DNA from: Lactuca virosa
Taxonomy: Eukaryota; Streptophyta; Magnoliopsida; Asterales; Asteraceae
Assembly (NCBI GenBank): GCA_928212115.1
Contig: CAKMRJ010005745.1
Span: 224,402,897-224,466,896 of the forward strand
Reading direction: 5' to 3'
DNA: 64,000 nucleotides
Made by a program: the position numbers and the translations under genes. Shown here one piece after another: positions 44,807 to 58,128 of this stretch (positions are counted from its first letter, which is position 1; each line of letters begins with the position of its first letter). The notes below the pieces were generated by a model. It did not search any database. It saw nothing but the letters and a program-made list of their open reading frames with translations, and was not told where the DNA came from.

Positions 44807-45516
44807 TTAGATAGTGGACTTAGCTGAAGCAGACTTATACATTTTGACTTTACCATCCTTGCGATCTTTCAGGTAGATATGGCAGCTTCGCATCCAATGC
44901 CCCTTCTCTTGGCAATATAAACAAACAGACTCTTTTGGAATGGTACATGGAACTATCTCAGACTCAGCCTTTCTTTTTACCATCTGGTCAAAGAGTTTGA
45001 CCTTGGCCGATCCCTTTCCATTAGGAAGAGAAAGCTTTTCTGGACTTCCAATGTGGCCATTGTCAATGTCCATGGAAGTTTGGGAAATTGATCTTCCTGA
45101 CAAATTTGTTTGACCAGTGCTCCAAATCATTGCTGATTCAGCAACAATAAGCAAATAGGTTAGATCAATAAGGGTCACGTCGTGGTCTGCCATATAGTAG
45201 TGATTAAAGAACCAAGTCAACAACCAACTTCCTTAAGACAACGACACCCAACATTCCCAGCCTGTCAATATGCAACTTAATCTTCAAGACGTGAGCACAT
45301 ACAAACTTTCCATCTTCGTGTTTGCTTGCCAATAGGGCTTGAGTGACCTTGAACTTTTCAAGTCGACGAACACGTGGTTTAGGGAGAACTATTAGAGGAG
45401 GTGGAGGAAGTGAAGTATGATCTCTAGTTCCTTGATCGAAACGTGGAACATCATCTTCATGAGGAATTTTTTTTTTCAAAAGATTCGGGAAGACCATAGT
45501 TGTCAGAACTAGACAT
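44807..45516 (-). pseudogene. Copia gag of N1, broken
   Basis: The ATG (45516-45514, minus strand) directly follows TTTTGTAG. The frame 45497-45204 carries the proline run and the conserved 'LEKFKVTQALLASKH' helix. A shift leads to 45223-44807, with the gag C-terminus and one zinc knuckle CLYCQEKGHWMRSC. It ends before any intact protease. Confidence 0.75.
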
Positions 45517-45605
45517 CTACAAAAGGGAGAAATTCAAGTTAGTTGATTCAATACTTAATACAACACCCAAATGAAATATTAAGGCTAGGACCCAAATCAA
45601 GAATT

Positions 45606-45642
45606 CACAATTCGGAAGAGAGATGCCGTAATCCAATTGTAA
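45606..45642 (-). ncRNA. Conserved stem-loop in the N1 leader
   Basis: Loop core GATTACGGCATCTCTCTTC (minus strand of 45615-45633) is closed by an eight-pair stem with one bulged base (ACAATT / AATTGT arms). It lies about 100 bases upstream of the gag ATG, as in C1 and N2. Confidence 0.5.
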
Positions 45643-46887
45643 ACTATTTGTCGGTAGGTAAATGACGATTTACCAATTCCACCACGAAAACAGAATTTTA
45701 AACGAATTAGGTTTTAAATGAAACTCCTAGATCTATTGAGATTCATTGAAGTTTTCAATGGCATGTTTAATCTCGATTATGCCCTTCAAGTTTGTGACTG
45801 AGATACCGAGGATCACAAACAAGTTGTGAATAACCTTGCAAATTAGCTTGGTACTCTCGAAGACATGTATTACCTAATCAATGTGTCGGTTAACCACACA
45901 TGCTCCATTGATCTATGATTATCTACGAGCTACCCATTGCCATCCTTCATTAGTCCCATATTAGTGTGCCAGTTAACCACACACGCTCCACTAACGACCA
46001 ACAAGGTGCAATGTACAATATCATGGATTAGCACCAAATTCACATTTTTTCTAAGTAACTAAGATTTTGGAATTTTTAAAAGCATTTAGTTACTTTGTAT
46101 TTCATTATACTTATTAATGAGAGTTTGTGTCCTATCCTACCCGTTCGGCTAACGACCATCCACTAGTCAAGGGTGCGGTGGGTAAGAGTGGATACCCAAT
46201 GACAGTCATTTTACAGTCCGCTTCCTTAAACACCCCTTATAGAGCAGCTTCGTGAATGAGGCCTACTAACGGTAAGACTGACCTTTTTTTTATACATATA
46301 TTATATATTAGACTTTTAATTTTATATAGTATAAGGGTGTATTTTAAACTTTTAAAATACTAAATGGTTTAATCTATTAATAAATTATACTTTTAATTTA
46401 ATTAAATTTAAACCATATTATTATGGATTTATTAATTTTCTCTCTTAATTAAACACTTAATTAATTTTAAAAAATCCATAAGGGGTAATTTGAACTATTC
46501 AACATATCAAGGTTTTAAATTTAAGATTTCAAAATTAAGGCTATATAATCAAATTTTAAGTTATAAAACCATGAGATGTACTTTTGAAACTTTTCAAAAT
46601 ACTTGGGTTTAACCATTTAAATTTCCAAAAAAAAAAACTAAAACTTTTAATTTCAAATTTAAATTATAAAACCAAAGGGTGTAATTTAAAATTTTTCAGA
46701 ATTACTAGGTTAAATATTTGAATCAAAATAATCTTATATTATCCATATTTAACCAAATCCACCAATTTTGATAAGGATATCTCATACCAATCAGAAAAAT
46801 TGAATTTATGCATTAAAAACGAGTTATGGTAATTATCCAAATCAAAATCTGACCAAAAAATCAAAAATCCCAGCACCAAACGAATCA

Positions 46888-46958
46888 ACTCGTCGAGTCC
46901 ACTATGGAACTCGTCGAGTTCATGCAACTCATCGAGTCCATACATGGACTCGTCGAGT
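46888..46958 (-). repeat. Four short palindromes beside the primer-binding site of N1
   Basis: ACTCGTCGAGT at 46888, 46909 and 46948, and ACTCATCGAGT at 46927, spaced 21, 18 and 21 bases. They lie about 100-170 bases from the LTR edge at 47055, i.e. just downstream of the primer-binding site in the sense strand. N2 has the matching set. Confidence 0.85.
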
Positions 46959-47054
46959 TCAACAGCCAGACAACACAAATTTACGATTTCTTGCTCTTTT
47001 GGCAGTCCACTCTTGCACCAATTCAATTGAAAAACAACCAGACTTTGATACCAC

Positions 47055-47870
47055 TGATGGGTTTTGAGCATAACAACAATCCTATGGTGTACATGCAACC
47101 CTAATTGCTTTGGATCTAAGTTTTTCTCTATTGAACATGCAAATACAAACTCCAAAGCAATAACCCTAAGACTAACATACACAATTTCGAAATTGACATG
47201 TAAATTAGGGTTTAGACGTTACCTCTCTTGTTATATTGTAATAACAAAAACACCTTGATGATCCTTGACCTTTGAAAGCTTAGTGCCCCGAGTGTTGCAC
47301 CTCTAATGGAGTCACAAACACTCAATGCAAAGGATGAAGGAGGAGAGGTAGGATTTTCGGCCAGGGTTCTCTTAGAAACTCATAGGGATGAAATCCATAG
47401 GGTAAGAGGCTTTATATAGTTAGGGCCATTAGGGTTTTCAGGTGGAAATCCTAATTTCCTTGCTTAGGCCTTAAGCAATCCATGAACCACCATATGAAAG
47501 GCCTTGGACGAAAACTCTATGGGCTCCCCATAGATTTTCGTCCACCCCTTATTAATAGGGTCCATTAGTCCAAACTACAACTATTGCTGTTTTACATAAT
47601 CAGCCCCTCCATTATTAATCAGTTCCTTTAATCCCAAAATTAATACTAGATTAATTTCTGCTTAATTACTAATTAATAATATGATTTCCAAATAATATAT
47701 TAATAAAATCATTCTGAGTACCAATTTATTATTCATATAATAAATTCTACTCTCTCTCCACTTGTCATCCTGTCAAGTTGTATGGGTGAAGGCAACCTAA
47801 AGGGATCATGATCATAATCAAATCAAGTACATACCAAATATAGTTATCGGCTTAGACACCTAATCCAAAA
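47055..47870 (-). repeat. 5' LTR of N1
   Basis: Starts (on +) TGATGGGTTTTGAGC and ends ...CCTAATCCAAAA, a decayed TG...CA pair. The primer-binding-site complement TTGATACCAC abuts its left edge. A donor-like GAG|GTAACG lies at 47222 (minus strand). Confidence 0.85.
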
Positions 47871-48916
47871 CTACTCTGGTCGATGACCTAGACATACTTA
47901 CCAGTTGTCTGATGGACCCACCATTTCTGGTCATCCAAGAAAAAAGAGAAACACACCGCTCTGATTTAACACACTCTACCCCAGTCATGTGACCTAATCG
48001 ACATCTAACTTAACTTCAACTAAGTATCCTTTAAAAGTCTTATTCTTAAACCTAAGGCAATACTTATAACTAAAGGCAATCGATTTCCAATGTGGTTTCT
48101 AATTCAACAATATTATCTTAATTAAACAAATAGCATATAACACATATAATACAGACAATCATTTAATGTCTTATATAAATAATACTTTTATTTTAGATTA
48201 TGATCTTGATAGGAACTACGCATTCACCTGGCAAAAGTGTCTGGTGATTGGTGAATTGGGTAGAGTTTCGCCTTACACCTTTTCCAAGAGACCTAATGTA
48301 CATAACGTTAAGTCTTAGACTATTATTATAAGGGTTTAGATTCTTCAAAAATCCCAAGGTCTACTTCAAGATCTAAATAAGGAATAACCAGGTAGGATCA
48401 TATCGGAGGTAGGGTCCGTTTGGTATATAGAGTATACTGTTTGGAAATCCCACTTTAAACACCTCACTAAATCCAACGTAGGCATTACTCCCCAAAGTAG
48501 AAAAAGAAGTATAACAACTTGGAATTATTGATAAATCTGACTTATAAGTTCTTAGTAACGACTCATAACTATAATTATAAATTACACAAAAGTAGTGTAA
48601 GTGTAGCTCACTTACAGATTACTATAGATGAGAACTAGGATTTAAGCGGGCAGAATGTTGACTCGGTATCTCCTAGTCGAAGGATACTACTCATATGAGT
48701 ACTCAAAGGCATTGCAGGGCTTTGTCGTAGAATAAAATTAAGGTAAAATAGGCTAAACAACCAAAATTTCAAAGAGAATTCGATTGGATTGTGTGATGAG
48801 AAATGAAGGAATGAGCTGCTATTTATAGAGAAGATTCGTGGGATGCACGCCATGCACCAAGGTGGAACGCCACGATCTTGATCGGGACATAGTGACGTGG
48901 CGAAATGCTGGCCTGA
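47871..48916 (-). repeat. 5' LTR of G3, piece 2
   Basis: Reverse complement matches 10373-10960 and 7250-7591 of LTR B. It is uninterrupted where B holds solo LTR C, which proves that C is an insertion. It ends at the start of LTR D. Confidence 0.8.
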
Positions 48917-51233
48917 TGTAACGCCCGTAGATTCGGGCTAGTCAATTTAGAGATAATAAGCATTAAAAATGAATTTTTGATAGAAGATTATTTAGGAAAA
49001 TTAATCTTAACCAACGTTATAGTATATGTCACAAGGATTCCGTACATATAAAGAACGCTAAAATCTGACTTATAACGAAGAAGTTATGACCCGTCGAAGT
49101 TTTACGGCTAAATAGACACGTCGTCGCTTATCGTAAAAAGTTAATTTTTGATAAGCTAATTTTTAGCCTTAGCGATCTAAATGAAAGTCGTAGTATATGT
49201 TAAACCAAGTGCGTGAATATAGAGAACGCCCAAATCTGACTTCATTTGAGGAAGTTATGATTTTTCTAGGATTTTGCATAACAGTATACAACCCGAAAAT
49301 GAAATTTTAGATCGATCGATTTTTAGCCGACACAACCTAAACGAGAATCAAAGATCTTTTTAATAGAAGCTCAACGATATAAAGACGGTCAAAAACGGAC
49401 GTCAGATGACAAAGGTATGAATTTTTAACGGAGTTTAATTGTCTAAGCCTGTTAAAATATAACTTTAAAAATAAAGTCAAAATTAGCTGACGGAGTCTAA
49501 ATGAAAGTTGTAGATCACGTCCCTACCTACACGTTGATATAAAGAACGTCAAAACGGAGCTCGTATGCAAAAATTACGGATTTTAGAAGATAATTAATTT
49601 AGGGCTAAACCTGCGAGTGACACGTGACACAATCTGAGCGCACCTTCTTCCCCACGGATTGGAACGAGATGGCAACACATGACATGCGAACACCCCGCGT
49701 TCAGCTCTTGAACGCCTCGCTTTAGTGAGATTTCCAGCCTATAGAAGGCATAAATCACTTATGTTCTGACACCTTTCTAAACCATTCTCACCCAAACACC
49801 CCTAAGCCTCAAGGCTTTTCTCTAGCCTTTCCTAGGAGATAGTATTGAGTCCCGGAGCGCCATAAGGCCCCCAAAAGAAGAGCTTTTGGCTCAGAATTTC
49901 TGCCCGCGCAGAGCCCGGTTTCTCGCTAAACCCCCTGTAAGTGAGTTATGCTTACCATACTTTAAGTATACTTATGTTTAAGTTCATTATCGTTATTATG
50001 AACCTATAGATAAGATTTATCAGTGATTCAAAGTTGTTATACTGATTGATCTACTTACGGGGATGATGTCTAGGCTGTGATTTAGTGAGGTGTTTAAAGT
50101 GGGATTTCCAAACAGTATACTTCGTATACCAAACAGACCCTACCTCCGATATGATCCTACCTGGTTGTTCCTTACTTGATAGATCTTGAAGTAGACTTTG
50201 AGTTAATGATGAATCTAGACTAATAATTAGTCACAATAAATATTAGACTAAAACTTAGTGATAATAATACTAGGTTACGTCGACGGAAAAGACAAATGCT
50301 AGAAGCGAAGCGCTGCCCGAATTTCGAGTCGTCACTTTAACAAGTGAGTGTATAGTCCCTTTCATGAACATGATTTTAATACAAGTATTAATTAAATTAT
50401 TAAATATATTTATGTGTGAAATATTTGATATTGCTTGAAATACGTGTTAAGAGCATATCTGATAATATATGATGATTTAGGATACAAAAATAAACCTAAA
50501 TTAATTGAGATGAATATCGGGTAGTAGCTTCTTATGAGTCCGGGTGAGATATACATGGAGGGTAGAACTTTGAAATCTGTCATTGATCCGAGAGCATGGA
50601 TTAGACATAGTTATTCATCCTTAGTCTGAGAGTATGGAAATGGCATAGTCATTTGTCATTAATCCAAGAGCATGGATTAGACATAGTCATTCGTCCTTAG
50701 TCCGAGAGTATGGAGAGGGCATAGTCATTTGTCATTAATCCGAGATCATGGATTAGAAATATTCATTAGTTCTTAGTCTGAGAGTATGGAGAGGGCATAG
50801 TCATTTGTCATTAATCCGAGAGCATGGATTAGACATAGTCATTCGTCCTTAGTCCAAGAGTATGGAGAGGGCATAATCATTTGTCATAAATCCGAGAGCA
50901 TGGATTAGACATAATCATTCGTCCCGAGTCCAAGAGTATGGAGTGGACAAAGTCATTTGTCATTGATCCGAGAGCATGGATTAGACATACCTGATCTGGG
51001 TGTATGGATTAAATAAAGCTGTTAATTTTAGATCCAAGAGTATGGATCGTGTCGTTGTGAGGATCGACGGGGTGGGGTAAAATTGCTTATATGAGGTGAA
51101 ATTATATATTGCGAGTTCTAAAAAATATATATGATATAACATTGTGGGATTGAAATCCTTATGTACTCATCAGGTTTCCCAACCTGACCCACTCAGTTTA
51201 TTGTATCACATGTAGCGATATGAAAGATACATT
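48917..51233 (+). repeat. LTR D, part 1 (Gypsy)
   Basis: It begins TGTAACGCCCGTAGATTCGGG inside the G3 LTR. It holds a TATA-like GCATAAAT near 49747, donor-like sites near 49941 and 50344, and the 38/76-bp array at 50560-51000. It is split by Copia N2 at ACATT (51229-51233) and continues at 59029. Confidence 0.75.
50560..51000 (+). repeat. 76-bp higher-order tandem repeat made of two 38-bp monomers, in LTR D
   Basis: The marker GCATGGA (one TCATGGA) occurs at 50594, 50670, 50746, 50822, 50898 and 50974, exactly 76 bases apart. Each 76-base unit is two diverged 38-base halves, one reading GTCATTTGTCATTAATCCGA and the other GTCATTCGTCCTTAGTCCGA, each followed by GAG(C/T)ATGGA. Confidence 0.95.
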
Positions 51234-52036
51234 TGATGGGTTTTGAGCACTACATCATTCCTATGGTGTACATGCAAACCCTAAAGCTTTGGATCTAGTT
51301 TGTCTAATGAACATGCAATAATCATCCAAAGCCATAAACCCTAGATCTAGCATACAATATTCAATATTATCATAATATAGGGTTTAGATCTTACCTTTGA
51401 TTGTTATGTAGCTATAACAATCTATTCCTTCTTGTAATTGGCTTCTGAAAGCTTTGTGTCACAAGTGTCACACCTCTAATGGCTCACAAACACCAAGAGC
51501 AAGAGGATGACTTAGGAGAGGAGAAGGAGGCTCCAAAACGCCCAAGAAACTCCAAGGAATGCTTAGCCACGTTTTTGGGTGCCCTAGGGTTCTTTATATA
51601 GTGAGACTATTAGGGTGTTGAACTAAGAAACCCTAATCTGACTGATTAGGCCCTAAGCAGCCCATTGACTCCCTCCTTAGAGGCCTTGGACGAATTCTTA
51701 TGGGTTTCCCCATATATTTCGTCCACTCTAACCTCTATGGAGTCCATTAGCCCAATATCCAACTATGACACAATTGACAGTTCTAGCCCCCTTTATTTAA
51801 TTAATGTCTTTTAGCCACAAAATTAATTCTTATTAATTATTGACTAATATTAATTAAACAATATGATTTCTCTTTTAATATATTATTCATATAATATATT
51901 AATAAATCATAATTAATCTCTTTCTCCACAAATCATCCTATCAAGTTGCTTTGGTGAAGGCAACCCAAAAGGACCATGCTCATAATCGGGTCAAGTACAT
52001 ACCAAAATAGTTATGGACTTAGACACTAATCCAACA
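51234..52036 (-). repeat. 3' LTR of N2
   Basis: TGATGGGTTTTGAGC...CTAATCCAACA on +. It is followed by GTCTCCCACTTGG, the complement of the polypurine tract. Confidence 0.9.
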
Positions 52037-55000
52037 GTCTCCCACTTGGATAAGTCTAACAACTATTATGCGTATGACTTCAAACCTGATCAGCAATCGT
52101 AGCTTTCAAAAGCCGCTGTCAACTCTGATCTTATCATAAGCGTGTCCTTTAGATAAGGGATCATATATTCCTCCATTCTAGATATCATATGAACCGAGAC
52201 ATGGATTTAAATCATGCTCTCTGTTCATGTGTTGTTTCCCGATTTCCGATTTATGACGACTGACAACAGACAACAATTGAACACATCAACTTAGTCCCGG
52301 CTTGGCCAAGCGCTTAGGTGTCATCACTAAATCATCGAGGGGCCCACATATATAGCTTTTATCCAATTTTGGGTAAAAGGAACGGATAAACTTCGACTCA
52401 ATGCTCACTTGTACTCACTCACCGAATCACACACAATAATATGTTTTATAACACCAAGTTACTGGTGCATTTACATATTATCAATGTGTAACCGACTCGT
52501 AATATACAACTCACACATCTCGGTTTCAAGAATATAAGATATTATCGTCTCACCAATCACTCGTGATAAAATCCATGAAGCGATCCAAGTGAGCGTGGGT
52601 TTAATCCAATGATCAAATCATATTCATAAGCACTCATGAACGTTGCAGCAAACATTTGCTATGTCTAATACACTTTAGGCAATCTACAAACCAATTCATG
52701 ACAATCTTCTTTCATACCTACTCCCAAAGTATGAGCGACTGTGGAACGTTCGAATAATCTTATTATTTAGGAAGTCAAAACATGCAAAGTGAAACACAAG
52801 AATAATCGAACCCAATATGGCCCCAAGCTTTTGAGTATAAATAAAACTCCTTTTATTTGATCACCATATTGATTACACGTTATTCATTGTATAATGTTTC
52901 GGGTAATCAACTTATTACTTGAATTATAACAACAATTGTCCCATACTCTTAGCATGCACACTATGTTTACCTATGGTCCTTACTTTGTGAAATAGTATAA
53001 TTGAATAACATTTTCAATCACACTCATTTCACAATTCCCAATCCTTACCACAAGTGTGAGAATACCAAATTTTTGCCACTTATAGAATATGTTAGATTTA
53101 ACATTTCATGCAACGATTCTTTCGTAATGTCATAGCGCCAAAGTCACAAAGACTTTGCCAATGAAATTACAAAGTCATATATTGGAGATTGTTGCAAGAC
53201 AATTCCATAGACATGAAGTCTCACATTCAAAGTACATTCCTTTGAACATCCTTCTTGCATAAAAGTTTCTAATCTACATAGAGATTCTTAAAGTCCAACT
53301 CCCAATATGGAAACAATTCCATATTTACCATATGACAACTCATTACTAATAGAATCATATCTAATAATAATAATGTCAGTATGGTCCTTCCATTACTATA
53401 CTTCCAACTGCTCATAAGCGACCAATCCTTAGCGAACCTTAGATCGTCCTCTTGACAGTTGATTAATCATCTTTAGTCATATCTGGTTCCAATCCTTTTT
53501 CCCTCTTAATGCCCTAGGCATTTGGAAAATTTTAGAATACGTGAATATTATAGCATATGCAACCGATCCTATGCCCGAAGCATATGGGATACGATTCATA
53601 ATGTCTTACATAAAGACGTGATACTTGACCAGTCTTTTGCTACGGTATCTCTATTTGCCATGTTCTCACAATTCGAACTATGAAGAGGGATGCCGTAATC
53701 ATAATCGAATTTTAGAACACAATCTTAATTTTATATGACTAAATTAGATAAAAAATCAATCCAAGCTTTTAGAACTGAAATGAAGTATAAAATTCTCTCC
53801 CTTAATTATAGCAAAACAACTTTTTGACCCTTGCAACTTTGCGAATTGAACCTTTTGTTTTCTATAATTAATATTGCTATCTCGCAATACTTACCATAAT
53901 TATCATGCTCTCACTCACATGATGATTATATATTTTTCAAGCATAACACTTATGCTCCCACTAGCTTTGACACGTATTCAGAAATTAGCTGGACTTCTAG
54001 AAACCAATACTTATTGACTTTATTTACAAAAGTTGAGATTTCTGAAACCGAGACGCTTCGATAAGCCTTTATCTAAGCTTCTCGAACTCATACACCTTTC
54101 CTTAGATAACCAATATGTGTGTTTAAACAATTTTAGAACTTATAACAATAAGTCTAAAATGTTCAGACCTATTTGCCATTTCCCACAATTCGAACTATGA
54201 AGAGGGATGCCGTAATCATAATCGAATTTGAGAAATGCAAATTACATAATGCTATCTTCAAAATCTCTCTTAGTGAAAGCGTTTCCTCACAATCGTTTTC
54301 ATGAAGGAGAGAAACCTTATGACACTCAGATTTTGTGGTGTATGTGTTCCTATCCATGTGAATTTGTCATAACCATAATCATAAGACAATAATTGTGACA
54401 AATCCAAACTTTTATTGATCGAACTTGTCCATTCTTAATTTTCTTGCCATCTAGGGTCCTACCATTGCTTCCAAGTTATTGAGTAGCTCACCCCTACCTT
54501 TCAATGTACTTTCCATTTATTAAGGTGCCTTGCCCCTATGCAACCTATTGAGAACTCATAGAACTCACATGCATAGTTGACCAAACTGGAGTGGCACAGA
54601 AACAAGAATATGTCAACACGATAGGTTAGAAACCTCAAGTCGTGTGCTAGTAATTAACAGCAGGTTTACTCTCGATTAGTTCTTGAAACTTTTCAAGATC
54701 TTTAGACTCCCACTAACCTCTTGACATATTAGATTCTCTTATCAAGAAACATTTCTTGATAAAACAAATATCCAAGAATTAGTGTGTGTCTTTATCAAGA
54801 CAAACCACTACACACAATTGGTCTTAGTTGGTCTTTGTCTTATCCAAGACATCACAATTTACCAATTTCAAACGCGCAAGAGTAAGAAAACAATTTTGTA
54901 CTTCACATTTGATGTGTGTGTTATATCTTCTTAAGATGTGTCACTCAATTCACAATCTTGGAGTATGACTCTAAGACTTGATTTTGGAACGAAGTATGAC

Positions 55001-55860
55001 TCATCCTTTTGATTTAACCATTTCAACAATTTCCGATTCCTCTTCTTAGCTATACTAGTACACTAAGATGTCCTTAGAGGATCAATTGTGATATGGCTGT
55101 TAATCATTAAGACGATCATAAAACACGATACAAAAGTACTCTCCCTTCTTCTTAAATTGGGGAAACTTTTATCTTTCTGCCTTCATTGATTCTACTTATT
55201 CGTTCTTTCATTCATTGAAACTTTTCAATGATTCAGAATTACACTTAATCTTGTAAGTATAATCATATTTACTAGACTTTTAGTAAATCATGACGAATAA
55301 TGATATTATTATTTATGGTGGACTTGACGAGTGCACAACATTGTGTACTAGTTCCTTTAGCCCTTCACTTGACTCACATACTTATGTGAACAAAGAATTA
55401 GTCTTAATTGCCTAAGTACCAAGATTTCCATACATCACACAATATAAGTTGTATGATTCCAAGTTTCCATCCAATTGAAACTTGGGCGATGAGAATCTTT
55501 CCTTACTTAGAAAATTATGACATTACCATGAATAACATAACTAAGAATCACATCCATTTCAACATTGCTAATAATAGAAATACACAAACATCAATTTTTC
55601 ATACATGTCATTGCAAGGATAAATAAATAGGACAAAATCAAAATTTATTTTATTGCGGAAAAATTTGTCCTTACAAAGCAACTCAATTGAAAAACTATGC
55701 TGTTACATTTCTTAGCAATCTATCCTAACTCTAAAGTAGCAGCTCAAAAAATCTGATCTTCGAATCCATGCGATCGAAATCCATTTCTTCACGATCAGAC
55801 TCAGCTCGCTCCTTCCTTTAAGCTTCCTTTCTTTTCTTCGATCCTTCAAAACATCAAAAT
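52037..55860 (-). pseudogene. Decayed Copia pol and 3' region of N2
   Basis: No open frame of useful length. Minus-strand shreds resemble Copia RT, e.g. the frame 54357-54169 begins MDRNTYTTK where C1 has its 'DMDGNVHTYKARL' block. An integrase-start-like stretch lies near 55330-55390. The N1 counterpart (43000-44790) shares stops and gaps. Confidence 0.55.
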
Positions 55861-55874
55861 GTAATCTTATCACA

Positions 55875-56603
55875 TCATGTATTAAGAATCTCCAAATAGG
55901 AACTTAATGGAGTTAGATAGTGGATTTTACCTGAAGTAGAGTCATACATCTTGGCTCTCCCATCTCTTAGATCTCTTAGGTAGTCAGGGCAGCTTCGTAA
56001 ACAATGCCCCTTCTTTTGGCAATAGAAACATATGGACTCTTCTGGAATGGTACACAAGACTATCTCAGACTCAACCTTTCTCTTACGTAGAGAAAATTTT
56101 TCTGGACTTCCAATGTTGTCATTGCCCGTAGAATGTTGGGATATTGATTTATCAGACCAATTTGCTCGACCAGTGCGCCAAACCATTTCTGATTCAGCAC
56201 CAATAAGCAAATAAGTCAAATCAATAAGGGTCATGTCGTGGTCCATCATATAGTACTCTCTAACGAACTTACCATATGATTCGGGAAGTGATTAAAGAAC
56301 TAAGTCAACAACCAACTTCCTTGAGACATCGACACCCAACATCCTTAACCTGTCAAGGTGTGACTTCATCTTTAAGACGTGTGCACACACAGACTTTCTA
56401 TTTTTGTGTCTTATTGCCAATAGGGCTTGAGTGACCTTGAACTTTTCAAGTCTTCGAACACGTGGGTCAGGGAGAATAATTGGAGGAGGTGGAGGAAGTG
56501 AAGCATGATTTCCATTTCCACAATCCAATTGTCGAACATCATCTTCATGTGAAAAACTTTTTTCAACGGATTCAAGAAGACCATAGTTGTCAGACTTTGA
56601 CAT
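55875..56603 (-). pseudogene. Copia gag of N2, broken
   Basis: The ATG at 56603-56601 directly follows TTTTATAG. The frame 56603-56292 holds the proline run and 'LEKFKVTQALLAIRH'. The frame 56249-55875 holds the C-terminus with zinc knuckle CFYCQKKGHCLRSC. Same architecture as N1. Confidence 0.75.
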
Positions 56604-56689
56604 CTATAAAACGGAAGAAAATTCAAGTTAGTTGATTGAGTCCTTAATAAAACACCCAAATGAGATATTAAGGCTAGGATCCAACACAA

Positions 56690-56737
56690 TATTCTACAAA
56701 TTGGAAAAGGGATGCCGTAATCCAATTTGCAGAATAT
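56690..56737 (-). ncRNA. Conserved stem-loop in the N2 leader
   Basis: Seventeen positions pair across the loop that carries GATTACGGCATCCCTTTTC (minus strand of 56704-56722), with a single G-U in the RNA sense. The stem sequence is unlike that of C1, while the loop core is nearly the same. Confidence 0.6.
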
Positions 56738-58059
56738 TTGAAGGTAGGTAAATGACGATTTACCAATTTCCACCATGAAAAACGAAAAAGAAGGTTAAGT
56801 TTTAAATGTATTGGAAACTCCTAGATCTTTTGAGATTCACAGAACTTTTCAATGGCATGTTTAAATCTCGATATGCCCCTCGATTTGTGATTGGGATGCC
56901 GAGGATCACAAAACAGGGTGCGAATAACCATGCAAACATACATGGTGCCCCCAATGTTACAGTCACCTATTCGATGTGCCGGTTAACCACACACGCTCCA
57001 CCGAACTATGACAAACATCGAGTCACCCTTCGCCACCTTTGCTTAGAACCCAATTAGTGTGCCAGTTAACCACACACGCTCCACTAACGTCTTAGCAAGG
57101 GTACAAAGTGTAATTTCATGGAATTGCATCAATTCACTTTTGCCTAAAGTAACTCAGATTGGGAATTTTTTGTAAAACATTTAGCTACTTTAACATTTAT
57201 TATACTTTTAATGAGGAGGGTTTCCCTATCCTACCCGTTCGGCTAACGACCCATCCACAATCAGGAAGCGGTGGGTGAGAGTGGACACTCATTAAACGAC
57301 CATTTTATAGGCCATAACCTTATACCCCCCTTATAGATCGGCTTCGTGAATTAGGTCTATTAACGGTAAGACTAGCAGTTTAAGTTATACATATATAATA
57401 TTAGACTTTTAATGTTATATATAGTATAAGGGTGTATTTTACACTTTTAAAATACTAGGTGGTTTAATTTTATAAATTACACTTTTAATTTAATTAAATA
57501 TAAACCATATCATTATGGATTTATTAACTCTCTTTTAATTATACTTTTATTAACTTAATAAAAAACCATAAGGGTGTAATTTGAACTTTTCAAAACTAGG
57601 GTTTTAGAATTTAAATTTCAAAAATTAACTTTTAATCAAAAAATTTAAATTCCAAACTTGAGGGCAAGTTTTGAAAAATTTCAAAACTTAGGGTTTAGAA
57701 TTTAATATTTCAAAATTAAACTTTTAATCAAAATTTAAATTCCAAAACTTGAGGGCAAGTTTTGAAACTTTTCAAAAAACTATCTAGATTAAATTACAAA
57801 ATAATTAAATTAATCAATAATTGGTAGTTATCTAAATTTGACCTAATCAATTTCTTACTAGATAATTCAAAACAAAATTACAAATAATTAATATTTATCT
57901 TATAAACAAGTAATATCTTAATTTACAATTATCTTCTATTTTGGTAAGGATAATCACCAAATATTGATAAAATTCGGATTTTATTAATGAAAAACGTTTT
58001 TGGTAATTATCTCACAGCAAAATAGGCAAAAATCCCGAAATATCCTCTGTCAGACCCGG

Positions 58060-58128
58060 ACTCGCCGAGTCAGGACTGGACTCGCCGAGTCAGTGACTCG
58101 CCGAGTACATCAACTGGACTCGCCGAGT
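58060..58128 (-). repeat. Four ACTCGCCGAGT palindromes beside the primer-binding site of N2
   Basis: Copies at 58060, 58080, 58096 and 58118 with all five-base arms intact. They are the counterpart of the N1 set, with a different central base in every copy. Confidence 0.9.

Larger units (their letters stand above)
42193..47870 (-). mobile_element. Copia element N1 (5.7 kb, gag-bearing, pol decayed)
   Basis: It is bounded by the 5-bp duplication CTACT (42188-42192 and 47871-47875). LTRs lie at 47055-47870 (5' in sense) and 42193-about 42984 (3' in sense, missing its end together with part of the internal region). Gag lies near 44807-45516. 43000-44790 holds only shreds of integrase and RT that share many indels with N2. 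The leader contains the same conserved blocks as C1. Confidence 0.85.

Noticed and set aside
50560..51000. Regularly spaced repeats resembling a CRISPR array
   Set aside because: Units are head-to-tail 38/76-bp tandem repeats with no unique spacers, inside a plant LTR, with no cas genes.
56806..57057. 83-codon plus-strand ORF in the N2 leader
   Set aside because: It is antisense to the conserved leader motifs, which explain the sequence conservation better than a protein.
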